A DNA stretch of 64,000 bases from Symsagittifera roscoffensis (Eukaryota > Xenacoelomorpha > Acoela > Convolutidae), in contig NC_087069.1 in assembly GCF_963678635.1 (NCBI RefSeq), positions 22,354,360-22,418,359 of the forward strand, given 5' to 3'. The first letter of the stretch is position 1; the number at the start of each line of letters is the position of its first letter. A program made the position numbers and the translations under genes. Positions 34,080 to 45,978 of this stretch are shown here, one piece after another. The notes beneath the pieces are model-generated. The model saw only the letters and a program-made list of their open reading frames with translations. It was not told the DNA's origin and did no database searches.

Positions 34080-35190
34080 TCAAGTCTTATCTGGCTTACA
34101 TTACGAGGCCAAATTTTGCATTCTGTGCACTGTAAGCGGATTCCACAACAGACCATAATCAGATTTGTCGCGGAATCCGCAACTTTGTTAGTTTTCTTTG
34201 ATCTTCTTCGCTGTTTTGGATTCCAGAAAGAAATACCTAAAACACTGTACCGCTCATACAGTGGCAATTTTGCGGAATCCGCTACCGTAATTGTGGAATC
34301 CAGAACAGTTTGTGGAATCACAAAACAAATAATACGATATTTGTATATATAAATTGAGCTGATGCTGGTTCCGCAACTGTAAGCGGAATCCGCAACGTGT
34401 AAGTGGAATCCGCAAAACGTTAGTGAAATCCGCATTTGATTTATGGTTTCCGTTTATATATATGTACATGTGTAGAATAGCATTTCAAATTCTATCTTTT
34501 AATTAATGGTCACAAGAAAAATCAGTCTCAATTTCTGTAAACCCAACTTCGATCTCAAATCCTGTCGACTTCAATCTCAACTTCGATCCCGAATGCTGAC
34601 CTACCGATCCCAAATACTGACCTAATTTGATCTGAACTTCGAACCCAAAAACTGATGCAATCCCAAATTCTGACCTAATTCGACGATTTCCAAACACTCT
34701 CAAGCCAATTGCTACAAATATTGAATTTATTCGGCGTTAAGCTTCCAAAATCAGTATTTGGGGTTCACCTAAATTGGCGAAATGCTTTATATTGTGTTTA
34801 CATACACTCTCAACCCAATGACTCCAAATATTGAACTTAATCGGTATTGTGTTTCCAAAATATTAAAAGGGACATCCATCGATTTATTTAACAAATTTGT
34901 TGGTGGATTCCGCTGACAATGGTTAAGTCCTTGTCTTTAAATTCCGCATTGCTACAGATAAGAACTCCATCTCTAGCTTTTATTTGTTCTAATGCAAGTT
35001 CAGTAATTAACAAAATTCTGAATCCACGTACAGTTTGCCAAATCCGCTTACAGTTGCGGAACCCAGAACAACAAGCTATATTTGTTTGTTGAGGAATCCG
35101 CAACAAAACGAATGTGCTGACAAAATTTACGTTACAGGTATATGTATGCGGAATCCACTGAAATTTTTTTGTGTGGAATCCACTTAAATT
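34080..35190. repeat. Cluster of near-palindromic GCGGAATCCGC words with an internal minisatellite
   Basis: The word GCGGAATCCGC or GGAATCCGC, close to its own reverse complement, recurs in 34,130-34,440 (for example near 34,168, 34,273, 34,383, 34,403) and in 34,905-35,175. Between them, 34,535-34,690 has a short-period repeat of 'cttcgatc(c/t)caaat(a/g)ctgacct'. The whole lies inside the two 585-bp direct repeats and looks like a foldback or Helitron-like non-autonomous insertion. No transposase is visible. Confidence 0.6.
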
Positions 35191-35235
35191 TCAGAACATA
35201 TTTACAGACTTGTCTCTCATCGTGTTTTGTACAGT

Positions 35236-35822
35236 AAATTTTTTGCTGCTTTCAAAAGGCTGGAAAAATTTTTTTTTCAGAAAATTGTAAACTCTCCTAC
35301 TGCGAATGTTCCATTTTTAATTGAAAACCATGAGTCTAGTATAATAAATTTTGAACAAAATTCCTACTTTTTTTAACCTTACTTGTAAAAAATTCTAAAA
35401 TTATACTTTGCAGAAACAAGCTTTAAACATCCAAAAACACTAAAACTGAAATTAACATCAGTTTCAGTTCATTGTCTAGAAATTGAAAAAACTTCTGATT
35501 TTCTCAATTGAAATCACAAAATTTAATATCTAAAATGGGTTTTTATTGCAGAAAATTAGAAGCAAATTAATTAGAAGCAAATTATCAAAAGTTGTTAGGC
35601 TAAAATTAGAAATTTTGGATTAAAAATTTCAGTTTCTTCCTCAGAAATAAATAAATTCTCGAAGTATAATTTGCATTATAAACGCTCCAAATCTATTTTA
35701 TTTCACTTTTTCCATTATATGGAACAAAAAAAAAATTTTAGTAGAATAATTGAACACTAAATTGAACAGCAAGGTTAATATTCTTTTTGAAAATATCAGA
35801 TAGTTTTTTCTAATCACATTTG
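35236..35822. repeat. ~585-bp direct repeat, right copy
   Basis: Partner of 32,895-33,480 in the same orientation, offset about 2.34 kb. The right copy has a longer A-run near 35,730 and several substitutions. Confidence 0.85.
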
Positions 35823-36246
35823 GGTGTTCACAAGAAAGTTTGCTCACAAAAAATCTCCTTTATTACTCATGATAAAAGACGGGTTCTACTCGCAAGCTTT
35901 AAGTTGCCTCGGTAAAAAAAATAATCATCAAAATAGCAAAAAAAAAATTGGAAAAAAAATCATAAACGAAAAACTGTCATTTAAACTACTTTAAATTATT
36001 TGTAGAACGACTGACAAACAAGAAAAAAATGGAGCCTAAACTTTGTGAAATCGAAACCTTGACATATTGTTTTAATTAGGGCTGAAAATTATTCAAAGCA
36101 ATTAGCTACCTTTCATAGCGTAAATCATTCTTTTAAAGAAAACTTATACAAGTGTACACCACACTCCTTCCTCGTTAGCCGAAATCGCATTTGAGTTAAA
36201 CTCATTTTCAGGGCAACTATATAATAAAAAATCATTTTCTTTCAGA
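35823..36246. other. Upstream region of the CAP-domain gene
   Basis: AT-rich sequence with no gene. It ends in a polypyrimidine tract and 'attttctttcag' immediately before the first coding ATG at 36,247. This is an acceptor-like signal, so either a 5' exon lies further upstream or the message is trans-spliced there. Confidence 0.5.
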
Positions 36247-38856
36247 ATGTTTTTGCAATTGGCAGCCGTGTTGATGATAAACAGCAGAAGCATCACAATG
36301 AAGATTGGTGGTTTTGACCAATTGAAAATCCAAAAGTGAGTCTCAATAACTTAACAATACTGAAAAGTTTTGTTTTCCTTGTAATTTTGACCAAGTTGCT
36401 TCGTCAAAAGCTAATAAGGAGCTAACTACTAAAACTATTAAGCTAATCAGCTGATAAGAAAACATTAACACAAATTAAATTACCGAAACGTATACGCACT
36501 TATATGCAAAATAATTCCTTAGGTTTGCGTAATGTTTTTTCTTTAAAATTTCCAATCTATTTGTTTTCAGGCGATATTCTAATGCTTTCTTCAAAGGTCA
36601 TCCTATCATGAAAGTAATACTGGACTCACATACAAACTTCCGAGCCAAAGCAGGCCTGCAACTAATTTCATACGACGATGACTTGGGTAAGTTTTTTGGG
36701 CAGATTTTTGAATTAAAAGGAGAGCAATGTTTTTTTTCACTACAGATTGAAAAATTTCAGAAAATAAAGGTTTTCAACTGGTTTGATTGATCACAAATGA
36801 GACAAACGATAATGAAAACAGGATAGCTCTGACTTGTTTCTTCAAAGTACTTGTCAGGAATCAGTAAACGCAATAAAGACTTTTAAGGCGATGATTTTTC
36901 ACCAAAAAACCTGAAATTTGTTCAGGTTAAAACTATTTCAACTTTTTTGCTTAAGGAAAGGCAATCGAACATCCAACGTGTAAACAGCACAAAAAACGTT
37001 AAAGATTTTCAGTTCTGTAACAAAAACCTCAGTCAGTCAATTCAAATCAATTCCTTTGTCATAATGAAGGGAACCACCATACCGATTTCTAGGTTCAAAA
37101 ACGGAAAATAATCAGATTTTCTGCATTGATATAGTAACTTTACCTATTGATCCAATTTTCTCAAATTAAGTTAATGTTATCAAAAAACATGTCAACCACC
37201 TTTCTAGTTTTTCATCAAAAAATTTTTGCGGGAAAAAGAGAGGCAAAACTTGAATAAAGATGTTTTTCCAACCACTCAGATTGTTTCTTTGTTTGGTTTC
37301 AATGACTGTTCTCCGGATGCCAGTTGGATATGTTTGTCATAAGCAGTTTCAGTGGTCAAAAAAGTGCTAGCAATCTAATTGATTATTGTTATCCAACAAA
37401 ACAATGTAAAGAAATCGCTCAGACAACTAAATTAAATGAAGTTGCGTGTTCTGCTGAACGACTATTGTAATTTATATATCAAGATTTTGGAAAAAATTCC
37501 GAGAAGTTTTGCCAGTATAGGCCCAGCAATTAAGATCAAATCATTGACGACTTCAATTACACTCAACTATTTCTTATGGGTGGCTGTAATGGATAAGAAA
37601 CCGCTCGACTCCATTAAAAAAGTTAAATTGAAAGGAAGGTATTATGAAAGTTTTATTTATAGCAAATCAGGCCGACATGGAGGCTGCGTACATAACAGTG
37701 GAAAACCCCATTTCCTGCACTCGAAAATTCGATCATTCAGATGTGCTCAAGATTTCGCTACCTGCCAAAAAGCAAGGTTTCTATTACAATTGACTTGAGA
37801 AAAATGCGTTAAAACAATCAGATAGAGAATATTTTTGTATGTGGATAACCTGGGTGATTAAAAGTAATGAACGTAATGAAGACTTTTATGAAGGCTCCTT
37901 TTTCAGGTATTTTAGATGCATTTAGGTATGTTAGACTTTTTGAGTTCAATTGAAACTCATCTGCTAAATGTGACCTATAAAACAGTCAACAAACGCGAGC
38001 GTAGAAACGGCGCGAAAAATGTGAACAATTTGTAATTTCAAAAGTGGAATTTAATTTTTAGATTTCCAGTGGAATAAAAACTTTAACTTTGATTATTTTT
38101 GTTTTCAAATTGAGTCACTTTATCAGAAAAGCGCCATTCAAAAACCGTTCTAGGAACTTAAAGAGCTTAAAGAGTATCTATTTTTTTCTTTGAAACTCAA
38201 AAGTTGAGATTTTTTCAAGAAACTCAGTGTTTTTTTATTATTACTTAAAACATATGAAACGCTATAAGACCACGAAAAAAGAGTAGTACAATTTTTCAAT
38301 TGATAAAACATTGATGATCATTCTCATCAAGTGTTTGTTTTTATCCAAAATCAAAACAATGTGAGCACAAGGGAAGCAAAACGCTACTACTGATGAAAAA
38401 CTGACTTTTTTTGATTTATTCAAATCTAATAAAACATTAAGTAAATTGGTTTTTCAAATTGTTTTGTGGCTGAAAATTATAAATTTGGAAATCATTTGAA
38501 AAATTTTTAGGGGTAAATACGGCAGAGGTGAAAGGTTACGACAAAAGAGATGTATCCGTCCAAGATGTCGAAAAAGTGGTGATGAATTGGTATGAAACCC
38601 GAAGGACATACCAGTTTCCAGGAGGCAATCAACCATTTGAGTCCTGCAGTAATGAATCGTCCGTAAAAGATTATGGATTGTTCACGCAGGTAAACGTATT
38701 TTGTTTTGAGAGATGTTATTATCATGACTAACATCACAGTTTTCCCTGCTAAAATCTTCTTATTTAAACTGCATAAGTTCTAAATCAAACAAGACTGCCC
38801 ATCATTGTGCGTCATTGACATTGTTTAAAAAACTACTGTTTCATTCCTTGAAATGA
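36247..38856 (+). CDS. CAP/SCP-domain (GAPR-1/PR-1-like) protein, five exons
   Basis: Exons: 36,247-36,335, 36,571-36,686, 37,663-37,776, 38,511-38,689 and 38,740-38,856. Their sum is 615 nt, giving 204 residues plus a stop, and phases agree at every junction. Introns begin with GT and end in AG; acceptors include tgttttcag and atttttag, and the last intron is 50 nt. The protein has the CAP-domain order: a helix ILDSHTNFRAKAGLQLISY with DDDL (exon 2), QADMEAAY and FDHSD (exon 3), then DVEKVVMNWYE and YGLFTQ (exon 4), matching the xxVxxWYxE and G[H]FTQ signatures. The usual His before FTQ is Leu here, and the TQVVW tail is not seen; exon 5 is poorly conserved. An AATAAA at 38,861 supports the 3' end. 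CAP proteins are typically secreted or membrane-associated. A short hydrophobic N-terminus (MFLQLAAVLMI) could be a weak signal peptide. Confidence 0.72.
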
Positions 38857-38860
38857 TTAA

Positions 38861-38866
38861 AATAAA
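38861..38866 (+). terminator. Polyadenylation signal AATAAA
   Basis: A canonical AATAAA five bases after the stop codon of the CAP-domain gene. Such close spacing is common in compact invertebrate 3' UTRs. Confidence 0.6.
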
Positions 38867-39454
38867 GGCTACTGATCATATGTCCCGGCATTTCAACAGA
38901 TACCCTTTTTTTACCCATGTTTCACAGAGCGTAGGCTCTTTTTATGTCCCCGTGTTTCACGACGGGCAGAGTTGTGTTTTAACTTTTTAATAACTATCTC
39001 CTTTTGAACAATATACATTGAACGTAAACTAGCCTCGTTGGTGAAAGATGGCTGGCTGTTAAGTTCCATGGTTGGCTGTCAACGGAGTTACAGAAAGCAA
39101 GCAGAGGATAAGAATAAGGGCGAAAAGGAAAGAGTTCAATAAATTATCCTACAAAAAATTGAAGAAAATACTCAAAAGAGAAAGTTAAGGAGTACAGATG
39201 CGTAATATTCAAGGCTGAGGCTGTACTCCTCCAACGGATCTTGTCTTGGGAGCCGAGGAAACCGATAAGACGGTTCATCGGTTCCCTGAAGCTCCAATTC
39301 TAAGATGACATTTGAAGCGGCAATCGGCTTTCTATAATCCCGCAGCTAACCACTCGTTGAGCCAGAAATGCTTCATCACTCCATCATCATAACGTCAACG
39401 TTATCACTTAAGAATTCTCTAGCAGTTTTTTAGCAAGATAGAGAGTTCATCTGT
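38867..39454. other. Intergenic, moderately G+C-rich
   Basis: No gene is seen. It contains 'gtttcacagagcgtaggctctttttatgtcccc' and a short inverted repeat around 39,260-39,290 (ggaaaccgat / atcggttcc). Confidence 0.4.
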
Positions 39455-39456
39455 TA

Positions 39457-40440
39457 CCCGAGTCGAGATCCCGCTCAAAAACCATTCAAGATTTGAACAG
39501 TTTGAGCGGCTTTCCAGCAAGGTTTGAGAGGCTTGAGCGGTTTGGGCGGTTTGGTTTTGAAAAACGGCTCTTACCTCTCAAATTTTGCCTTGAAAGCCGC
39601 TTAAAGCCGCTAATTTCTTGCGGTGGTTTTTGAACGGTTTATCACGAATTTTTGAGTGATTTATGAGCGGTTTCACAAAAAAAAGCGAGTAAAATTATCA
39701 AGTTGACTGGAAAACTCAATGTGACGCTACCAGTGTAGAGGTTGTGGTATTATGATCAAAAGGTTACGACCATGTTTTGGTATTTCCAGACTGTCGCATC
39801 CGAAACTGGAAATTTTCAGACCGCCGCGACAAGAATTTGGCATTTCCAGAGTTTGCGGTCCGAGGCAATGTGTCAGGTACCAGCGCGAGTAAAGGAAATC
39901 CAACCGCGAAAAGCGCGACCGAAGGAAAGTTAGTCGCGGCGGTCAGGACATTAGTCGCGACTGTCGAAAATTAGTTGCGACGGCCAAAACATAGGAGTAC
40001 GAGATATAAATTTATTTGGAGAAAATTGATTAAAGATACGTTTCTTGAGGTTATTAACTGCATTAAAAAGCAACCCCACAAAAAAAAGTTGTGACAACCA
40101 ATTTAGTTAGTAATGCATACCCGAATTGACATTTTTCACCTATTTTGAAACAAGGTTTGAGTAGATTGGGCGGTTTTTTCAGACGATTGCGCTCAAAATC
40201 TTGCTTCATGGTGCTTCATAGAGAGTGGTTTGAAAGTATTTTGAGCGGTATAACTAAAAAAAAAAAACAATCAAAATCCTTGCAAGGTTTAAACAGTTTT
40301 TGAGCGGTTTATCTACAAACCCTCTACAAAACCGCCTAAGACATGAGAGGTTTCTGAGCGTTTTGTTATGATAAACCAATCAAATACTGCTCAAACCGCT
40401 CAAATCTTGCTTCAAGTTAGATTAAAAACCTGGACTCGGG
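39457..40440. mobile_element. Non-autonomous TIR element with TA target duplication
   Basis: The ends CCCGAGTC (39,457-39,464) and GACTCGGG (40,433-40,440) are exact reverse complements, and a TA dinucleotide flanks each side. Subterminal sequence rich in GAGCGGTTT and CAAGGTTTGAG on the left reappears inverted on the right as AAACCGCTC and CAAATCTTGC. A nested block at about 39,768-39,990 has its own partly inverted ends (catgttttgg / ccaaaacat, gaccgccgcgac). The length of 984 bp and the lack of a transposase fit a MITE or foldback of the Tc1/mariner type, which targets TA. The ORF at 39,742-39,933 is not conserved with anything I know. Confidence 0.72.
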
Positions 40441-40442
40441 TA

Positions 40443-43400
40443 CACATGATGCCCACTAAAACCGAAATAAAGATGATTATAAGGTATCTCATGAATACCA
40501 TCTAAGAAAATGTTGCAGGTTATTAGTACACATACAGTTGAGTTTCTAAAGTGATGAGCTTTTGAGACAAAAGAATAAGTAATCTTTAATGGCTAGGTGG
40601 GGCATCTGAAAAACATATAATTTCAAGTAGCTTTCAAGTAGTTCACCTTGATAAAAAGGACATTACTTTGCTCGTATGTGCTCATTTGCTGACATTTAAA
40701 GTTAAGTTGTGTATATAAAACTTGCGCAAATGAGGGGAGCCGTGAGTCTACTTTGTGCTGTTAAATCGTTAAAGAAATCGAAAAAAGTAAACTAGAAAGA
40801 AAAGAGGAAAGTGAGAGTCCACTGATAATGTTTCGTTCGATCGATAGTTGACTCTCTAATCGGATTTGTTTTTTTTTTTCGATTTGTAAAAAAACTGCTA
40901 CAAAATTTCAAGAGTTTTCCACTATAACTTGCGTAGAAGTAGTTGAGTTTTGACCCTAATTGAAGGCTTGTTCGTAACCCGCATAAACAATTTCTACATA
41001 TATTTTATTGTTCACTGCGTCAAAAAAATTTAAGTTTGAAAACCGTTTGAAGTATGCATGACTTTTTTTTATAAATCAATTTTGATGTTCCGTGATTTTA
41101 GATTCAAAAACATTTTTGAAAGATACAACTCTGAATTTTTTGAAAATATCGAAAGTAATGATACTGGTCTAGAATTTTCAACCGCCGATTTGCTACCCTT
41201 TTGCAGGTAGTAATGATTATTGATTTTTTTTCAGAGTTCGTGATAGGAGCATGTTTGCTTGATTTTAAAGAAAACTGATGGAGAGACATGTTGATAGACT
41301 TCGGACAGTTTTCAAAAACTGAGATTGGGATTTTATCCAGTCCCAGAGTTTTTTGAATCTTAACTTTCACATTTAGTGTTTTTTGTGTTTTTTAAAAAAT
41401 CAGTCATCGAGCGATCGGGTTTTTGCAAATAAGTTAGCTCGGTTCGTGGACTTCTGAGCTTGAGCAGTTTTAGGTATGACACACATGGGAATTGAATTTG
41501 ATTTGAAAGACTGATTGAGTTTGAAAAAAATTGTCTGTTGATCTAGTTGATGAAAGTTTTGTTTCAAAATCAAGGCTATCGTTCTCGATTCTCAATTATA
41601 TTGTTAATTTGTTTTTTCAGGGTTATGGTTTTTGAGTAAGTTGAGGGTTCTTTTTCAAATAGGTTGATAAATTTTTAGGTGAGATGTGGATCTACCAACC
41701 CAGGGTGCTAAATTTGCCATGTGTTGCAATCTCATTGGAATGTGATTGTTAATTTAGGTCAAATCCAATGGCACCATTCGTCTGTCAAAGTTTTCACCTT
41801 GAACAAGCAAAAACCTCTGAAGTTTTCTTCTTTGATAGATGAGCTGAGGATCTGAAAGTCCGCCCTGCAGCAACTGAACATTTTGTGTTTTCGTTAATTT
41901 CACCGATTCTCAAACACCGATTCGTCAGCTTTTGTGTAGTTGTTTTTATCCATATGTCTGGATAGGTGCATATTTGCTTATTTTCATAGAAAACTGATGG
42001 AGAGGTTTGTTGATTNNNNNNNNNNNNNNNNNNNNNNNNNNNNNNNNNNNNNNNNNNNNNNNNNNNNNNNNNNNNNNNNNNNNNNNNNNNNNNNNNNNNN
42101 NNNNNNNNNNNNNNNNNNNNNNNNNNNNNNNNNNNNNNNNNNNNNNNNNNNNNNNNNNNNNNNNNNNNNNNNNNNNNNNNNNNNNNNNNNNNNNNNNNNN
42201 NNNNNNNNNNNNNNNAAGCACGGTATGAGCGGACTCCTGAACTCTTTAAAAACAATTCAAACATTGCTGTCAAAGTTTTGCTGAGTATGTATCTCACTAT
42301 CATATTTTAATAGCCGCTAACAACCAATCACAATCCCATCCTGAGGAATCGAATGAGTAAACTTGGGTTGTAGAGTTGATCTCCAATCCCAAACACTAAC
42401 TATGACAAGAGAAAACAGAAAAATAAATCGCTCAAATAAGTTAAAAACAAATTATACGACTTTCTCCGGCAGCAAAATTGAGTTCATAAAATTATCCTGT
42501 CATCTTCTGGTTGTTGTTACTAAACTGACAAAATACAACATCAAACAATAATTTTTTTCTGAAGTTTTAAAAGTTATATCATATTGCATTAGATTTTGTA
42601 AGAAAAATGGATGTTTTCTAGACTGGTTACTGAGTTTTGGATACACTTGCTATGAATTTCATAACTGAAATATATTTTTAATTACATAAAATACATTATG
42701 TTCTCATCGCTTTCTAAGTTTGACTGCAATGTCATCATTTTAAAAAAGCTGAAAATTTCTTTGCAGAAAAAATGCAAAATCAGATAAGTATTTTTTGATA
42801 TGTCTAAGTATTTGTTTTTTTACTTTCATTTCGACATTAAAAAAATTCGACAATAAGTTTTGATTATTTTTTCAAAATAAAGCTAGGAGACTTGCCTTCC
42901 ACCTTATTCTTCAATGAAAAACAGAAAACGTCTCCCTATTCACACCTTTTCTTTGATCCGATCGAAAACGCTCAGGTCCAGAACCTCGCACATTGGCAAT
43001 TTAATTTTTCTTTTCTAAGTTTCTTCTTCAAACACAAAACTCACAAAATAATCGGATATTGACAAAAAAATTTTTCACATTTAAGTTAACTGACACCAGC
43101 GCTTAGAGTTTCACAAAAATCTCTTTCTTAAGTCGAAATCACAAATTGAGTTTCTAAGGTAAAGGAATCGTTTATCAGCTTTTTTTCCCGATGTTTGTCA
43201 AGAAACTTCACTTTTCATCTCGGTTCACCATCTAGACACAATTTTTCAATAAACAACGTCTCTTGCGGATTTTGGAAAAATGTTTCTACTACATGAACAA
43301 TTGAAAAAAACTAGGACACCAAAAAAACAATTTGCTTTTTTAATATTTGAAAAATTTGATTCCTTTTTTGACACACTATTTGATAGGGTCGACTTATTGC

Positions 43401-43456
43401 AAATATGATTTTGCTCTGTCAGGAAAAGAAAAATTGTACGCCTCTAAGTTGAACCG
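40443..43456. other. Non-coding stretch with a diverged direct repeat and an assembly gap
   Basis: No gene is seen. A block at about 41,225-41,300 ('gcatgtttgcttgattttaaagaaaactgatggagaga') recurs at about 41,965-42,015 ('gcatatttgcttattttcatagaaaactgatggagagg'), offset about 715 bp, and runs into the gap. The gap at 42,016-42,215 is again exactly 200 N, so a local repeat probably caused it. Confidence 0.5.
42016..42215. other. Assembly gap, 200 N
   Basis: Exactly 200 undetermined bases, beginning inside the second copy of the local direct repeat. Confidence 0.98.
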
Positions 43457-43464
43457 TATAAAAG
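43457..43464 (+). promoter_or_regulatory. TATA-box candidate TATAAAAG
   Basis: A canonical TATAAAAG followed about 30 bp later by a G+C-richer block (43,485-43,760). That block starts near a 'tttcttctctacag' acceptor-like word and holds a hairpin, AGCTAGC (43,538-43,544) with GCTAGCT (43,574-43,580). Plus-strand frames in the block are open for 25 to 60 codons but begin without an ATG. It could drive a small RNA or protein gene. Confidence 0.35.
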
Positions 43465-44380
43465 ACCAATCTGGAAAGCTCCGCTCTTAAAGTTTTATTT
43501 CTTCTCTACAGACAAGGCTTATTTCATACCGATCTGCAGCTAGCACCCTCGCAATCAATAGACGCTTGAAGGCGCTAGCTGATTAGAAAGAAAATAATAA
43601 GTCAACTCTGCGACCGAATTACAATCGTTGTCCGCGAGGAAACCGTTCATGCTACACAGCCCCAAACGAAATGTCTTGATTGCGGAAATTATAAATTCAA
43701 TTTTCGGTATGCTGTTGGCGTGGAAACCAATAAGGAAAAAATCAAATAGCATGCGTTACTGCATGCAGGAATTTTTTTACAACAGTTGCACAACTGGCAC
43801 ACGATAATAATAAAATTAAACGCCGATATCGTCAATAAGATGATTTTTACAGCAATATGGAGCGAGCCAAAACTTTTTTGATTATGAGAACTTGCATAAA
43901 GTTAGTGAAAACATCTTAGCCCCTGTTTGGAGTAATTTTTGGTTTGTCGGACGGTATCTGTGGCCTAACTAGTGCGCTAGGAAATTCACTCACTCCAGTT
44001 ATTGGGCAAAATTTGTCAGGATATTATACGCTCAATACTCTTTGGAAAATTACAACAGTAGAAACAAAATTAGGTAATTCCATCGACTGGACTTGTTTTT
44101 TAAAGCCTCAAAAAATCATAAAGTAATTTTTTTTTGGATTTTGTTGTTTTATGCCTTGTCCACGTAAAAAGTTTGAAACTAAATTTTCAAAAAATTTTCA
44201 GCAAACGGATAAATCAGTTGCTGGTTTTGAGCTGCTTGAAAATAGGAAAGACAACTCAAACACTTAGTGTTTAAGCTATAAAGCTGTTCGATCTAAGCTT
44301 TGTATCACAATTTGAATTGCTAGACGAAAGTTTGCTACAATTCATGAGCTAGATTGCACACTCTTTAATCGGCTGCTTTT
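43465..44380. other. Region downstream of the TATA candidate, no definite gene
   Basis: The minus-strand frame 43,555-43,752 and a plus-strand frame around 43,944-44,126 are open, but neither has recognisable motifs. The latter ends at a possible donor (aaattaggtaatt). I list the stretch as undecided. Confidence 0.3.
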
Positions 44381-44692
44381 ATGGCTGAGGAAGCTATCAT
44401 AAAGATTGTAAGCAAAAGTGAAAATCTTCATCCTTATAGAACATTTGGAAATGGCAGAGGGTATGACCAGGCCAGAAATATTATTGAGAAAAGGTAGAGA
44501 AGGTTCTTCAAATCGAACTTAGAGCTCGCTCAAGATTTCAGCCCATCCGGTGAAATAAGTTTTCCTGACTTATGCAAACAACTTATAAGCGGAAAGATGG
44601 AAAGATATGTCTTGATTCTCCGTAATTTTCCCAGTATGGTTCCTGTAGAGATTTTAGGAACAAGCAATTTTTTTCATGTATTTTTAACCTAG
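44381..44692 (+). CDS. Two-exon small gene candidate with a 48-nt intron
   Basis: From ATG 44,381 the frame is open to a putative donor at 44,494 (GAAAAG|GTAGAG). The 48-nt segment 44,494-44,541 starts with GT and ends with GATTTCAG. The frame then continues from 44,542 to a TAG at 44,690. Because 48 is divisible by three, both exons are in one frame and only a TAG inside the proposed intron interrupts them. The 87-residue product includes LHPYRTFGNGRGYDQA and ISFPDLCKQLISGKMERY; I do not recognise it. It could also be part of a larger gene or a relic. Confidence 0.35.
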
Positions 44693-45978
44693 AAATAATC
44701 TTAGAATCCCCGAGGGAATTTCAGGACGAACATAAAAACTTCACATTGGGACCAAAAAATTCAAATACCAACTCGAGTAGCGAGTTCAAACAACTCTGAG
44801 AGAACTTATCCGATACAAAACGTTAATTAAGACCAAAAATTCTGTTCATACTATATACGAGAAAAAAAACTTATTTTGTACATTACATCATTATCAAATT
44901 GTAATTCACTTAGGTTTAAAAATATGTAAGTTCATCAAAATTAAATTTCAAACAAAGTAGCTGAATGGCAGCACAAATAAGTCTCGGTTCCCAAAAAAGA
45001 AAAGAAGCCAAGTAAAGTTTTAGGAATTATTTTTCAAATTGATGAGAAAAGCTGCTTACGGAACAATGCGAGAAATTCAGAGGATTTGGACGAAATCCTC
45101 AATTGTGGGTGTAGCTATTTAGGACCATTCAAAGCTTTTTTGTTCAAGTTTCTTTATTGTCGGTAGTTTTCTACAGTGATACAAAGAGCTTATTTTTTTA
45201 ATTTTACAAATGGTGCAATTGACTTTCCAGACGCTGTCGCTGACAAAAGAGTTCGGCTTTTCGAAATTTTCATTTTTTTTGTTTTTTATGTGTGTTATTA
45301 TGGCTATCTGCGTGACGTTACGGCGTAAAATTTGAAGAAAAAATCTGTTCCCGATTTTTAGGTTGTTCACCATTAGTTATTTTTTTTGCAATGTGACAAC
45401 ATTGAAGAAATTTTTCGACATTCAAATTGGAAGAAGGGGAATTGGAAAAGAGCCAAATATTTGTATTGCATATTAATTCAACCGTAAAATTGAATTGGTT
45501 TTCTGATAATAACGGATTTCGTTGGTGGTATTTTTATGTTTATCAAATTAAATTAACTTCAAAAGAAAATGGTACGAATACAAACTGGATTGAAAATTAG
45601 ACCCTTCTGCGTTGGTTAAATGAAGCGATAAAGCTTAAAGCGAAAAAAATATAAGTAACATATCAAAAAAATCTGAGATTTCATCACGTGTCGAATAAAT
45701 GCTCCTACCCCTTGTGAAACACATGAATAGCCTGATTACTTTTAAAAATAATTCATACACAAATTCAAAAAATTTTCGAAATTATCGTATTTCAAAAAAA
45801 TTAGAATTTTTGTGGCAACTAATAGGAAATTGAAAGTGATGTCTGTAAGTTGAGGGACTTTAGAAAGGTCTGACGCAAAACAATTCGAGTAGATGGGATG
45901 ATTGAGAAGCCTTAGTATAGTGGTAATGTGTTCATTTCAACATCGTCCGATACTGCATATTTGCTTCCCTGCTAAGGT
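44693..45978. other. Intergenic region before the retroelement
   Basis: AT-rich with no supportable gene. The last 70 bases before the LTR have a tRNA-like A-box word ('tagtatagtggtaatgtg', near 45,914), but no complete tRNA folds from it. Confidence 0.45.

Noticed and set aside
45909-45978. tRNA-like sequence: an A-box word and a GCCTTAG/CTAAGGT pair
   Set aside because: The two 7-mers are a suitable distance apart, but there is no T-arm or anticodon stem between them and the only B-box-like word lies inside the LTR. I regard it as chance or a decayed tRNA-derived piece.
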